DNA of 64,000 nucleotides from Rufibacter tibetensis (GTDB taxonomy: Bacteria > Bacteroidota > Bacteroidia > Cytophagales > Hymenobacteraceae), in NCBI RefSeq assembly GCF_001310085.1, contig NZ_CP012643.1, positions 2,387,001 to 2,451,000 of the forward strand, given 5' to 3'. Made by a program: the position numbers and the translations under genes. The notes below the pieces were generated by a model. The model had not been told where the DNA came from. It saw only the letters and a program-made list of their open reading frames with translations, and searched no databases. Positions 46,882-55,921 of the stretch are shown here, piece by piece; position 1 is the first letter of the stretch, and every line of letters begins with the position of its first letter.

Positions 46882-46994
46882 TTCATTTCACCGTATCCTG
46901 CCCGATATTTGAGCGCCATTCCTGCTGGAGCGGTGCTAACGTATCAGAGGCGGTGGCTGATTCTTTTGTTCTGCCTCTCAAACATTTATCTTCC

Positions 46995-48887
46995 ATGAGT
47001 ACGCATAAGCACTTCATCATTGACTTTGACAGTACCTTCACCAAGGTGGAAGCCCTGGACGAACTTTGCGCCATCTGCATCCCGGACCCGGGCAAGCGGC
47101 AAAAAGCACTCACTGAAATCCAACGCATCACAGACCTGGGCATGGAGGGCGAAATTCCGCTGGTAGACTCCCTTGACCAACGGCTTGCCTTGCTCAACGC
47201 CAACACAGAGCACATTGGCATCCTCATTGAACACCTGAAAGGCCAGATCTCTGAGTCGTTCAAGCATAACAAAGCTTTCTTTGAGAATTTCAGAGATGAT
47301 ATCTATATTATCTCCAATGGGTTCAAAGAATTCATTGTGCCCATTGTGCAGGAATTAGGCGTAAAGCCCGAAAACGTGTTCGCCAATAGTTTCACCTATG
47401 ACGAGGCGGGCAATATAACCGGGTTTGATCGTGAAAACGTGCTTACCCAAAACCAGGGCAAAGCAAAACAGATAAAATCCTTGAATCTGCCTGGGGAAGT
47501 GTACGTCATTGGAGACGGCTACACCGACTGGGAAATTAAAGAAGCCGGTATCGCCGATAAATTCTATGCCTTCACGGAGAACGTGAGCCGCGACAGCGTA
47601 ATAGGCAGAGCAGACCACGTCACGCCAAGCTTAGATGAGTTCCTGTACGTGAACAAGCTGCCAAGCGCCCTTTCGTACCCTAAGAACCGTATCAAGGTGC
47701 TGGTGTTGGAAGGAATTCATGAGTTGGCGGTGAACATGTTCAGGCAGGAAGGTTACCAGGTAGAAGTCATTGCCGGGGCGCTGGAAGAGGATGAACTGTG
47801 TGCCCAGCTGCATGATGTGGCCATTCTTTGTATAAGATCCAAAACGCAGGTAACTGCTAAAGCATTGGCTCATGCCCCGCGTTTGATGGCGGTGGGTGCC
47901 TTCTGCATCGGGACAAACCAGATTGATTTACAAACCTGCACAGAGCGGGGCATTGTGGTGTTTAACGCACCTTACAGCAACACCCGAAGCGTGGTAGAGA
48001 TGGCCATTGGCGAAATCATCATGCTTTCCCGCGGCATTGTAGAGAAAAGCAACCGCATGCACGTAGGCGAGTGGGACAAGTCTGCCAAAGGCTCTAATGA
48101 AATCAGAGGAAAGAAACTGGGAATCATTGGATACGGCAACATTGGGTCACAGCTTTCAGTTTTAGCTGAGGGTTTGGGCATGGAGGTTTACTTCTATGAC
48201 GTGGTAGACAAATTAGCTTTGGGTAATGCCAAAGTCTGTAATTCTTTAGCCGAGTTGCTGACTTTGGCAGATATTGTGACCTTGCACGTAGATGGTCGCG
48301 CCAGCAACAAAAACATCATTGGCCCAAAGGAGTTTGAGTTGATGAAACCCGGCGTGTTGTTCCTGAACCTAGCCCGTGGCCACGTGGTTGACATTGAGGC
48401 CCTGGCTGAGAACCTCAAAAGCGGGAAAATAAGAGGTTGTGCGGTAGACGTGTTCCCGTATGAGCCCAAGAACAACCAGGAGCAGTTTGAATCGGCGCTT
48501 CGCGGATTGCCGAATACGTTGCTTTCTCCTCACATTGGGGGAAGCACCGAGGAGGCGCAGGAAAACATTGCGCAGTACGTGCCTTCCAAAATGATTGACT
48601 ACGTCAATACCGGAGGTTCTTACAACAGCGTGAACTTCCCTAACCTGCAACTGCCCGCCTTGCGGAATGCGCACCGCCTCATCCATATTCACCGCAATGT
48701 GCCGGGCATTCTGGCTAAAATAAACAACGCCTTGGCTGAGAACCAGATCAACATCCTGGGCCAATACTTGAAAACGAACGAGACCATTGGCTATGTGATC
48801 ACCGATGTGGACACCAAGTATGACCGTTCCGTTATTAAGCAGCTGAAGCAGATCCCGGACACTATTAAATCCCGGACGCTTTATTAA
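46995..48887 (+). CDS. serA: Fusion: HAD phosphatase (SerB-like) and D-3-phosphoglycerate dehydrogenase
   Basis: A 630-residue protein. The N-terminal part (about 1-220) is a HAD phosphatase with motif I DFDST (10-14) and motif III/IV VIGDGYTDWEIKEA, like phosphoserine phosphatase. The rest is full-length SerA: NAD-binding GIIGYGNIGSQ, GHVVDIEALAENLKSGKIRGCAVDVFP, catalytic SPHIGGSTEEAQENI, and a C-terminal ACT-type domain (HRNVPGILAKINNALAENQINILG). It may thus catalyse the first and last step of serine synthesis; the phosphatase substrate is an inference. Start ATG 46995; the open frame extends upstream into the terminator. serC follows. Confidence 0.92.
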   Translation: MSTHKHFIIDFDSTFTKVEALDELCAICIPDPGKRQKALTEIQRITDLGMEGEIPLVDSLDQRLALLNANTEHIGILIEHLKGQISESFKHNKAFFENFRDDIYIISNGFKEFIVPIVQELGVKPENVFANSFTYDEAGNITGFDRENVLTQNQGKAKQIKSLNLPGEVYVIGDGYTDWEIKEAGIADKFYAFTENVSRDSVIGRADHVTPSLDEFLYVNKLPSALSYPKNRIKVLVLEGIHELAVNMFRQEGYQVEVIAGALEEDELCAQLHDVAILCIRSKTQVTAKALAHAPRLMAVGAFCIGTNQIDLQTCTERGIVVFNAPYSNTRSVVEMAIGEIIMLSRGIVEKSNRMHVGEWDKSAKGSNEIRGKKLGIIGYGNIGSQLSVLAEGLGMEVYFYDVVDKLALGNAKVCNSLAELLTLADIVTLHVDGRASNKNIIGPKEFELMKPGVLFLNLARGHVVDIEALAENLKSGKIRGCAVDVFPYEPKNNQEQFESALRGLPNTLLSPHIGGSTEEAQENIAQYVPSKMIDYVNTGGSYNSVNFPNLQLPALRNAHRLIHIHRNVPGILAKINNALAENQINILGQYLKTNETIGYVITDVDTKYDRSVIKQLKQIPDTIKSRTLY

Positions 48888-48918
48888 TAAGTAGTAAGTA
48901 GCGTGACGAATACTACTC

Positions 48919-48968
48919 AGAACCTGTTTTAAGCCTGATTTCACAGAAATCGGCCTAAAACAGGTTCT
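48919..48968. terminator. Palindrome-family hairpin between serA and serC
   Basis: AGAACCTGTTTTAAGCCTGA... pairs with ...CGGCCTAAAACAGGTTCT (48919-48942, 48946-48968) with one bulge and one mismatch, loop ACA. A TTTC tail follows. The two genes it separates belong to one pathway, so termination is likely partial. Confidence 0.65.
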
Positions 48969-49010
48969 TTCATTCACTCATTTATCAAATCACTCCTTCA
49001 CTCAAGAACT

Positions 49011-50087
49011 ATGGCATCCGTTTACTTCACTCCCGGCCCGGCGCAACTGTACCCTACCGTAGCAGGGCATCTGCAGACTGCATTAGACAAACAGGTGTTT
49101 TCTCAATCACACCGGAGTCAGGCGTTTAAAGATTTGTACAAGCGCGCCGATGCCGGGCTGCGGGCGCTGTTCAACTTACCGGAGGATTATGCCATTTACT
49201 TTACTGGTTCGGCCACTGAGATCTGGGAACGGAGCCTCCAAAGCCTTACCGCGCAGAAAACATATCATCTGGTAAATGGCTCGTTTTCCAAAAAGTACTT
49301 AGATCATGCCAAATGGCTGGGCCGGGATGCACAGGTGCTTCAGGTGCCTTTTGGCAAAGGCTTCTCCTTAGAAGAGGTTCAGGTACCCGGTGGAACAGAG
49401 TTGCTGGCCATTACGCAGAATGAAACCAGTTCTGGGGTATGCATGCCTGTAAGTGATATTCATGCATTGCGGGAAAAATTTCCTGAGCCCTTGATCTCTG
49501 TAGATATGGTTTCAGGGGCGCCGTATGCCGCGCTTGACTTCTCTAAAGTAGACATGGCATTCTTCTCGGTGCAGAAAGGATTCGGCTTGCCTGCGGGATT
49601 AGGGGTGTGGTTGGTGAACGGGCGTTGCCGTGAGGTGGCAGCTGGACTAGAAGGAAAGCAATATACCGGCGGGCACCATAGTATAGCCTCATTACAAGAC
49701 CAATATCAGCAGTTTCAGACCCCTTTTACGCCTAATGTGCTGGATATATTCCTATTAACCCACGTAGTGGAAGACATGCTGACCAAAGGCATTGAGACCA
49801 TCCGGCAGGAGACAGAGGCCAAGGCGCATCAGGTGTATACCTTCCTGGAGGAGAGTTCTCTATTTGCGCCGTTTGTGCAGGAAAAAGCGCATCGTTCACC
49901 CACGGTTATAGTAGCCGATGTGCTGGAAAAGCCCGCGGCAGAGGTTATTTCGCTGCTAAAAAAACAGGGCATGGTGCTGGGCAGCGGGTACGGAGCCTCC
50001 AAGGAAAAGCAGATCAGGATTGCCAACTTCCCTGCTATTTTTGAGCAGGAGATGGATACTCTCGTTAAAGCACTTCGGCAACTATAA
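49011..50087 (+). CDS. serC: Phosphoserine aminotransferase
   Basis: A 358-residue PLP enzyme of aminotransferase class V that makes phosphoserine from phosphohydroxypyruvate. YFTPGPAQLYPTV at the N-terminus, ITQNETSSGVCMP, SVDMVSGAPYAALDF, and the PLP lysine in FFSVQKGFGLPAG identify it. It follows the serA fusion on the same strand after 123 bases. Confidence 0.92.
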   Translation: MASVYFTPGPAQLYPTVAGHLQTALDKQVFSQSHRSQAFKDLYKRADAGLRALFNLPEDYAIYFTGSATEIWERSLQSLTAQKTYHLVNGSFSKKYLDHAKWLGRDAQVLQVPFGKGFSLEEVQVPGGTELLAITQNETSSGVCMPVSDIHALREKFPEPLISVDMVSGAPYAALDFSKVDMAFFSVQKGFGLPAGLGVWLVNGRCREVAAGLEGKQYTGGHHSIASLQDQYQQFQTPFTPNVLDIFLLTHVVEDMLTKGIETIRQETEAKAHQVYTFLEESSLFAPFVQEKAHRSPTVIVADVLEKPAAEVISLLKKQGMVLGSGYGASKEKQIRIANFPAIFEQEMDTLVKALRQL

Positions 50088-50202
50088 GTAAATTCAAAGG
50101 CTTTGCTTATGATAAATGCAAAAACAAAGTAAAATAATATAAACCCATTAGCTAATTTCAAGTATAAGAGCTTATTAGTATTAACTTTCTAATATAACTC
50201 TT

Positions 50203-50412
50203 ATGAAAAAGCATTTACTTACTGTGTTGTTGTGTGCCTTTGGGCTTTCACTCTCTCCACTTGCAAGTGCCGCCCCTGCAGCGGTGCATACTGAAGAAGC
50301 GCTTCCTTTCTTTAAGAAGAAAAAAGGGTCTATGGCAAGGTACAAGCAACTGAAGCGAAACAACGGGACTTACGTGAAAAAACGCACCAACAAAAAGAAG
50401 TCTCTGTTTTAA
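50203..50412 (+). CDS. Small basic exported protein
   Basis: A 69-residue protein with a signal peptide (MKKHLLTVLLCAFGLSLSPLASA) and a very Lys-rich mature part (FFKKKKGSMARYKQLKRNN, VKKRTNKKKSLF). No family recognised. The leader forms a hairpin (50166-50202) that ends at the start codon, and a 20-base-stem terminator follows. Similar Lys-rich small exported proteins are encoded at 59651 and 59932. Confidence 0.65.
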   Translation: MKKHLLTVLLCAFGLSLSPLASAAPAAVHTEEALPFFKKKKGSMARYKQLKRNNGTYVKKRTNKKKSLF

Positions 50413-50484
50413 CAACAGGGTGGTGAAGTACCAGAGTTATATAAATCAAATTTGCACCCAAACAGCGTTCATAGCCTTGGTTAG

Positions 50485-50526
50485 AAAACAAAAGAGCCAT
50501 CTGAAATCAGATGGCTCTTTTGTTTT
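50485..50526. terminator. Bidirectional terminator
   Basis: Perfect 20-base stem AAAACAAAAGAGCCATCTGA (50485-50504) with 50507-50526, loop AA. A-rich left and T-rich right flanks serve both the small gene and the convergent lutB-like gene, whose stop codon it touches. Confidence 0.9.
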
Positions 50527-51907
50527 AGCGGTTTTTGCGTTGTTTTCGCCACATCTCATTAAAAGAAAGCGGGGCGGCTACCAAGGGCTCCCGGCGTTTG
50601 CTCCAGGTTTCTTTCTGTACATGCCCTAACACAAAGTTTTTGACAGAAGCGGGCGCAAAGTTCAGGAGCCTGCGGTTTTGCATGCCCTTTGCCCAAAACC
50701 TGAAAGCTAGTTTCTCATTTTTGTCCACCAACCCTTCTTCCACGCTTTGCTTCCGGTTGATGAGTAGTAAGTTATGCAGGTTGATCTTAACCGGGCACAC
50801 GCTGGTGCAGGCGCCGCATAGGGAGCTGGCGTAACTTAGGTGCTTGTTTTCTTCCATGCCTGCCAGGTGCGGCGTAATCACTGACCCAATAGGACCGCTG
50901 TATGTAGTCTCATAGGTATGGCCGCCAATATTCTTGTACACCGGGCAAACATTTAAGCAGGCACCACATCTGATGCAGTTGAGGGCTTCGCGCTGTTCAG
51001 GCTGGGCTAACAAGTTCGTGCGGCCGTTGTCCAGCAGTACCACGTACATTTCCTCTGGACCATCTTTCTCAGTAGGCTGACGAGGACCGGTTAAGATGGT
51101 GTTGTAGATGGTCACGTTTTGGCCGGTACCGCTGGTGCTGAGCAGGGGCCAGAACAGGTCCAAATCCAGCATAGACGGAATCAACTTTTCAATGCCTACA
51201 ATGGCAATGTGCGTTTTCGGGAACGTGGTGGATAAGCGGGCATTGCCTTCGTTCTCTGTCACCGCTATTCCTCCAATGTCAGCGATGAGGAAGTTCGCGC
51301 CACTGACGCCTACCTCGGCTTGCGTGTACTTCTCGCGCAGCAGTTTGCGGGCAGTGAGCACCAGTTGTTGGGCGTCATCGGTAAGCGGGATGTTCAGTTT
51401 TTTATGGAATAGCTCCGCAATGTCTTTTTTAGACATGTGCATGGCTGGCGTCACAATGTGGTACGGCCGCTGACCAGCCAACTGCACAATGTACTCGCCC
51501 AGATCGGTCTCTACGGTTTCAATGCCGTTCTTCTCCAGGAAGTCGTTCAGGTGAATTTCTTCGGTGCTCATGGACTTAGACTTCACCACAGACTTTGCGC
51601 GTTTGCGCTTTATGATGGTGCCAATCTCCCGCAGGGCTTCCTCAGCGTTCTGCGCCCAAATGACTTTCCCGCCTCTTTTGGTGAAATTGTTCTCAAACTC
51701 CACCAGGTACTTGTCCAGGTTGTTGATGGTCTGGGTTTTCAGGAACGAGGCGCGCTCGCGGGCTAGTTCATGGTGCTCATAGGCTGCCATGCCGTTCTGC
51801 ACAGCTGCATTGTATTTGCCAATGTTGAAACGAATCTTCTTCCTATGCTCCAGGTCAAAGGCTTTGTTCTCTGAGTCCTGCAGGAACTGCTTTAGTTTTA
51901 TGCTCAA
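50525..51907 (-). CDS. LutB-like lactate utilisation protein (LUD domain, 2x4Fe-4S)
   Basis: A 460-residue iron-sulfur protein. The N-terminal two thirds form a LUD domain (SVVKSKSMSTEEIHLNDFLEKNGIE, GISGANFL-type SGANFLIADIGGIAVTENEGNA), followed by two cluster motifs CIRCGACLNVCP and CGACTSVCP. In LutABC this subunit takes part in L-lactate oxidation; lutA and lutC are not next to it. No ATG suits the N-terminus; I choose the TTG at 51907 (MSIKLKQFLQ), because the earlier TTG at 51946 is the -33 element of the promoter. Confidence 0.87.
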   Translation of the reverse strand: MSIKLKQFLQDSENKAFDLEHRKKIRFNIGKYNAAVQNGMAAYEHHELARERASFLKTQTINNLDKYLVEFENNFTKRGGKVIWAQNAEEALREIGTIIKRKRAKSVVKSKSMSTEEIHLNDFLEKNGIETVETDLGEYIVQLAGQRPYHIVTPAMHMSKKDIAELFHKKLNIPLTDDAQQLVLTARKLLREKYTQAEVGVSGANFLIADIGGIAVTENEGNARLSTTFPKTHIAIVGIEKLIPSMLDLDLFWPLLSTSGTGQNVTIYNTILTGPRQPTEKDGPEEMYVVLLDNGRTNLLAQPEQREALNCIRCGACLNVCPVYKNIGGHTYETTYSGPIGSVITPHLAGMEENKHLSYASSLCGACTSVCPVKINLHNLLLINRKQSVEEGLVDKNEKLAFRFWAKGMQNRRLLNFAPASVKNFVLGHVQKETWSKRREPLVAAPLSFNEMWRKQRKNR

Positions 51908-51917
51908 GGTACTTCTC

Positions 51918-51946
51918 CAAATATAGGTAAAGGGGCTTGTGCCCAA
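51918..51946 (-). promoter_or_regulatory. Promoter of the lutB-like gene
   Basis: On the minus strand TTG (plus 51944-51946), an 18-base spacer, and TATATTTG (plus 51918-51925). The predicted start site falls about 6 bases before the chosen TTG start codon, giving a nearly leaderless mRNA. GGAGAAG in front of the start codon partly overlaps the promoter. Confidence 0.55.
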
Positions 51947-52112
51947 TCTACTGACTAAACTAATAAGATGCCTGCAAAATTAGCGAACCTTTGGCGCAAA
52001 TAGACAACAAGCTGCATCCTTGTCATAGGTGGCTGCTGCCTGAATACTAAGTTATTTTGGTTCCGCAGGTGTCTTTCTACTGGCAGATAACGTGAAGAAG
52101 GAGTATGAGGTA

Positions 52113-52150
52113 CGTTTAGGCCCTGTTTTTCTGAGAACAAGGCCAAAACG
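52113..52150. terminator. Palindrome-family hairpin downstream of the thioredoxin-like gene
   Basis: CGTTTAGGCCCTGTTTTT, CTGA, GAACAAGGCCAAAACG. It begins 11 bases past the stop of the minus-strand gene at 52162. Confidence 0.6.
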
Positions 52151-52161
52151 ACATGGTGCTT

Positions 52162-53376
52162 TTAGTTACCGGCTTTCAATTGGGTTAGAAATGCACTGAT
52201 GTCGCTGGTGTCTTCGCCGGTGCTCTTGGCTAACTCCAGGGCTTCTTTGGCCGCTTTTGCTGCAGGTGCGTCTTTTCCTGTCTTGTGCTGTAGTTGGGCA
52301 TACAGATACAGGTTCTCTGGGTCTTTATGTAAGGCAACGGCTTTTTTCATAATTCGGGTACCAATCTTCAGCGCTTCTTTGTCTTCGGCGAAGCTGTTGA
52401 GGTACATGCCTGTTTCATATAACGTGCGCCAATCTTGTTCGGCGTAGCCTTTGCTGTACTCCAAAGTTGTTTTGGCATACGTGAGCCAGTCTCTCCGTCC
52501 GGCGTAGAAGTAAATCATGGCTAAGGTGGAAATCCGTTTGGTTTCTTTGAAGTTGGTAGATACGGCTTGCTGAACATCCTTAAGCAAGGCTATATTATTT
52601 TCTGCACCTGCTTTTTGAGCTGTCCTGGTAATGATTCTCTCGGTTCTGGTCTTCACCTCTTCTTCTTTAAACAAAGGCGAAAACTTGTGCTGGTTCTGCA
52701 GTAAATATTGGGTAGTGGGTGAGCGGAAATCGAGGTTTTTGGAAAAGATATATTGGAGATTTATAGCTGAGTTAAGTTGTTGGCTGGTTTGAGTGGCCAA
52801 ATACTCATTTACTACTCTTTCCTCCAGGCTATCGGCTTGTCCGTAGTAGGCCAATGCCTTGCTGTAATGGTATAGAAAGGAAGAAGCCCGTTCTCCATTG
52901 TCATACCTTCTCTTCAGCGTAAACAGGGCTTTCTCTGGGTTAAAGGCGTTTTTGCCGTCTTCTATAAATTTTTCGGCAGGCTTGCCGGCACCGCTTTGGT
53001 GCAGTAGTTCTGCGTCCTTGTCAAAGTACAGATAAGAGGGAAAGCTGGAGATGGCGTACCTTTTAGCCAGTGCCTCGCCTTCAGCATTGTCTTCTATGTT
53101 GATCTTATAGCTGATAAACGTGGTATTATAAAAATCAGCGACTTCTTTCATGGGGAAGACTTCTTTCTCCATTTGCTTGCAGTACCGGCATCTAGGTGTT
53201 GTGGCGTATAGAAAAATCGCTTTTCCTTCTTGTTTTGCGGTCTGAAGCACTTGTTCCCAGGAAGAAGAGGCAAAGTTGATACTTACTTTCTCCTGCGCCG
53301 TCGCTGGCAAGGAAGCGAAGAGCAGGAGAAGCGCTGCAATGATGTTTGAACAAAGTCTTTTACACGATATAAGCAT
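52162..53376 (-). CDS. Exported thioredoxin-like protein
   Basis: A 404-residue protein with a signal peptide (LLLLFASLPATAQ) and a thioredoxin-fold domain (about 35-140) with active site CRYC (C63, C66) and FPSYLYFDKDAE containing the cis-Pro. The long C-terminal part is helical and TPR-like (about 190-400). DUF255/Trx-like periplasmic reductases look like this. Start ATG 53376; the frame runs 16 codons upstream without coding signs. Stands alone. Confidence 0.85.
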   Translation of the reverse strand: MLISCKRLCSNIIAALLLLFASLPATAQEKVSINFASSSWEQVLQTAKQEGKAIFLYATTPRCRYCKQMEKEVFPMKEVADFYNTTFISYKINIEDNAEGEALAKRYAISSFPSYLYFDKDAELLHQSGAGKPAEKFIEDGKNAFNPEKALFTLKRRYDNGERASSFLYHYSKALAYYGQADSLEERVVNEYLATQTSQQLNSAINLQYIFSKNLDFRSPTTQYLLQNQHKFSPLFKEEEVKTRTERIITRTAQKAGAENNIALLKDVQQAVSTNFKETKRISTLAMIYFYAGRRDWLTYAKTTLEYSKGYAEQDWRTLYETGMYLNSFAEDKEALKIGTRIMKKAVALHKDPENLYLYAQLQHKTGKDAPAAKAAKEALELAKSTGEDTSDISAFLTQLKAGN

Positions 53377-53547
53377 ATTTAATTTATTACTGCTGAGTGC
53401 ACAACTATGGGCCAGTCGCGGCACTGAGGCATTTATGAAATATTAGATTAATTTTCCTTAAGCTCTTTATCTCTTAGTCCATAAGAGCATACGTTTCCAA
53501 GGCTCTTTTTTCATGGAAGATAAAGAAACTCACCGCCTGAAACAAAA

Positions 53548-53575
53548 AAAAGGAGAGACCATGGCCTCTCCTTTT
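53548..53575 (-). terminator. Terminator of the M28 peptidase gene
   Basis: AAAAGGAGAG (53548-53557) with CTCTCCTTTT (53566-53575), and a run of eight A upstream that reads as T on the minus strand. It lies 17 bases past the peptidase stop. Confidence 0.85.
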
Positions 53576-53592
53576 CTGTACTCCTGATAAAA

Positions 53593-55248
53593 TTATTTCT
53601 TGTTGCTGTCCACCTTGATCCGCTCTGTGCGGTTGGCCAGGTCCCAGGCGGTGTAGAACACCAGGCGGGCTACTTTCTCGGCAGACTGGAAGTTGATTTT
53701 CTCCACGTCATCGGTAGGTTGGTGGTAGTCTTCGTGCACTCCGTTGAAGTAGAAAGCAACCGGAATGTTGTTCTTCGCGAAGTTGTAGTGGTCTGAACGG
53801 TAGTAGAACCGGTTAGGATCATTAGGGTCGTTGAACCGGTAGTCCAGATCTATGTTCGTATAGGTTTTGTTCGCGTTCTCAGAGATGGCGTGCAACTCAG
53901 AAGAAAGCTTGTCTGACCCAATCAAGTAGATGTAATCAGGTTTGCCTTCGTGCTCTTTGTCATGGCGGCCAATCATGTCAATGTTGAGGTTAGCTACCGT
54001 GTTCTCCAGCGGGAATACTGGATTCTCCGTGTAGTACTCAGAACCTAACAAGCCTTTTTCCTCAGCGGTAACGGTCAGGAACAGGATGCTGCGGCGCGGA
54101 CCATGTCCGTTTTTCTTTGCTTGTGCGAATGCCTCTGCCAATTCCATCACCGCCATAGTGCCGGAACCATCGTCATTGGCACCGTTGTACACTACACCGT
54201 TCTTGATGCCTTCGTGGTCATAATGCGAGCTGATAACAATCAGTTGGTCTTTCAGGTCAGAGCCCTCCACGTAACCCAACACGTTTTCAGTAGGCAGTGC
54301 CTGACGGTTACGGGCGGTTTTGATCTTCACGTTGGTAGCGGCCTTGTACGGCGAGGCTACGGCTTTCCCGGCTTTGCCTACTGAAGCACCATAGGCAACC
54401 AGTTGCTCAGGCTTGGTGTTCAACAAAGCAGCAGCCATGGTAGGAGACACGTAGATGTTGGCGGCACGTGGCTGCGTAGCCGAAGCTCCAAACCCAATGG
54501 ACGGGCGAGTTAGCATGCCAGCATAACGGGCCGTCAATTGCTGGAACTCGGCATCAGTAGTGCCCATCACCACTAACACGCTTTTCGCTCCTTTTTTAGT
54601 GGCGGCAGCGGCTTTGGTACGGGCATCCTGTGACCAGGTGCTCATTTTATCAGTGCCGCTGATCAGGTATTTGCCATCGGCTTTCTTAGGTTCACCGGCC
54701 AGAACTACTACGGCTTTACCCGTCACGTCCAGGTTGGTGTAGTCTGAGTAGGCAGGGTCATCAATGCCGTAACCAGCAAACACAACCTGGGCGGTTTCCT
54801 CATTCTGGTACGGCGATGCGCCCAGCACGAAGAAGTCTTTGCCCATGGTGAACTTCTTAGAGCCCACGGTTACGTAGCCTTCGCCCCAGCTGCTTTTCTC
54901 CAGGTCAAAAGTTTGGTAGTACGGGTTAGATCCGGTTTTTACCGGGCCCGGCACGCCAACAGCTTTGAAGTGATTGGAAATATATTCAGCGGCCATTTTC
55001 TGCCCACGCTCACCGGTTTCACGGCCTTCTAAAGAATCGGAGGCTAACACGCGCAGGTATTTCTCCATATCTGCCGCGGTAATGGTGTTTGCGTATTGCG
55101 TTGGGTTGGCGGCACTGGCACCAGAAGTGGCTGCTGGGCTGTTGCCAGTTGTGGCGCCTCCAGCCGTGGAAGCCGATGGGGTTTGGGACGTAGAACAAGC
55201 CGATAAGAAAGCGGCGGCCATGCCCAGCGTGTACAAATGCTTTTTCAT
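53593..55248 (-). CDS. M28 family metallopeptidase (lipoprotein)
   Basis: A 551-residue lipoprotein (Cys18 in LSACS) with an Ala/Thr/Ser-rich linker (about 20-50), a PA-type domain insertion and a zinc aminopeptidase domain. Metal and catalytic residues are in SSHYDHEG, GANDDGSGTMAVMELA, TAEEKGLLGSEYY, NIDMIGRHD and YFNGVHEDYHQPTDD. It probably removes amino acids from peptides in the periplasm or at the outer membrane. It sits alone with its own terminator. Confidence 0.95.
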   Translation of the reverse strand: MKKHLYTLGMAAAFLSACSTSQTPSASTAGGATTGNSPAATSGASAANPTQYANTITAADMEKYLRVLASDSLEGRETGERGQKMAAEYISNHFKAVGVPGPVKTGSNPYYQTFDLEKSSWGEGYVTVGSKKFTMGKDFFVLGASPYQNEETAQVVFAGYGIDDPAYSDYTNLDVTGKAVVVLAGEPKKADGKYLISGTDKMSTWSQDARTKAAAATKKGAKSVLVVMGTTDAEFQQLTARYAGMLTRPSIGFGASATQPRAANIYVSPTMAAALLNTKPEQLVAYGASVGKAGKAVASPYKAATNVKIKTARNRQALPTENVLGYVEGSDLKDQLIVISSHYDHEGIKNGVVYNGANDDGSGTMAVMELAEAFAQAKKNGHGPRRSILFLTVTAEEKGLLGSEYYTENPVFPLENTVANLNIDMIGRHDKEHEGKPDYIYLIGSDKLSSELHAISENANKTYTNIDLDYRFNDPNDPNRFYYRSDHYNFAKNNIPVAFYFNGVHEDYHQPTDDVEKINFQSAEKVARLVFYTAWDLANRTERIKVDSNKK

Positions 55249-55319
55249 GAAATTGTTTGTCTTTCAGTAATAAGACCTTAATGCTACTGAAATTTGAGCT
55301 AACGAACAAACGATAGTAG

Positions 55320-55353
55320 CTTTAAGCCTGTTTTTGAGAAACTTTGGCAAAAA
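55320..55353. repeat. Palindrome-family element near ispF
   Basis: CTTTAAGCCTGTTTTT, GAG, AAACTTTGGCAAAAA. It lies about 17 bases past the ispF stop. The left arm matches the family well, the right arm poorly. Confidence 0.45.
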
Positions 55354-55370
55354 TGATGCCTCAAAAATCT

Positions 55371-55856
55371 CTATGGTTTGTGAATCAGAACAGTAGCGTA
55401 GGCAGCCACTCCTTCTTTCTTCCCTACAAAGCCCAACTGCTCCGTGGTAGTAGCCTTAATAGAGATATCTTCTTCCGGAATGCCCATTACCTCCGCTAAA
55501 CACGTTTTCATGGCAGGAATATGCGGGTTCACTTTAGGCTCCTGCAAGCAAATGGTAGAGTCAATATTACCTACCTCGTAGCCTCTGTCCCTGATCAGTT
55601 TCATGACCTCGCGCAGCAGAATCTTGCTGTCAATGCCTTTGTACTGCGGGTCTTTGTCAGAGAAATGAAACCCTATGTCTCTCAGGTTGGCAGCCCCTAA
55701 TAAGGCGTCGCAAATCACATGAATTAAAACATCAGCGTCTGAGTGACCCAGGGCGCCATGCGTATGGGGTAATTTGATCCCGCCTAGCCAGAAATCTAAT
55801 CCTTCCTGTAATTGGTGCACGTCATAGCCGAAGCCGGTTCTTATGTTGAAGCTCAT
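55371..55856 (-). CDS. ispF: 2-C-methyl-D-erythritol 2,4-cyclodiphosphate synthase
   Basis: A 161-residue enzyme of the MEP isoprenoid pathway. Zinc ligands and substrate residues are in FGYDVHQLQEG, HSDADVLIHVICDALLGA and IGFHFSDKDPQYKG. Length is normal. The gene is alone in the window; other MEP genes are not seen. A 9-base hairpin (CTAGTATCT/AGATACTAG, 55872-55896) lies just upstream of its start codon. Confidence 0.97.
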   Translation of the reverse strand: MSFNIRTGFGYDVHQLQEGLDFWLGGIKLPHTHGALGHSDADVLIHVICDALLGAANLRDIGFHFSDKDPQYKGIDSKILLREVMKLIRDRGYEVGNIDSTICLQEPKVNPHIPAMKTCLAEVMGIPEEDISIKATTTEQLGFVGKKEGVAAYATVLIHKP

Positions 55857-55921
55857 AGTTTTTTATGGATGCTAGTATCTGGATGGTAGATACTAGACTG
55901 ATGATGATATAATTGATTAAC

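Noticed and set aside
46857..46994. N-terminal extension of the SerA fusion
   Set aside because: The extra codons fall in the terminator of the previous gene and in non-protein-like sequence; HAD motif I lies ten residues after the ATG at 46995.
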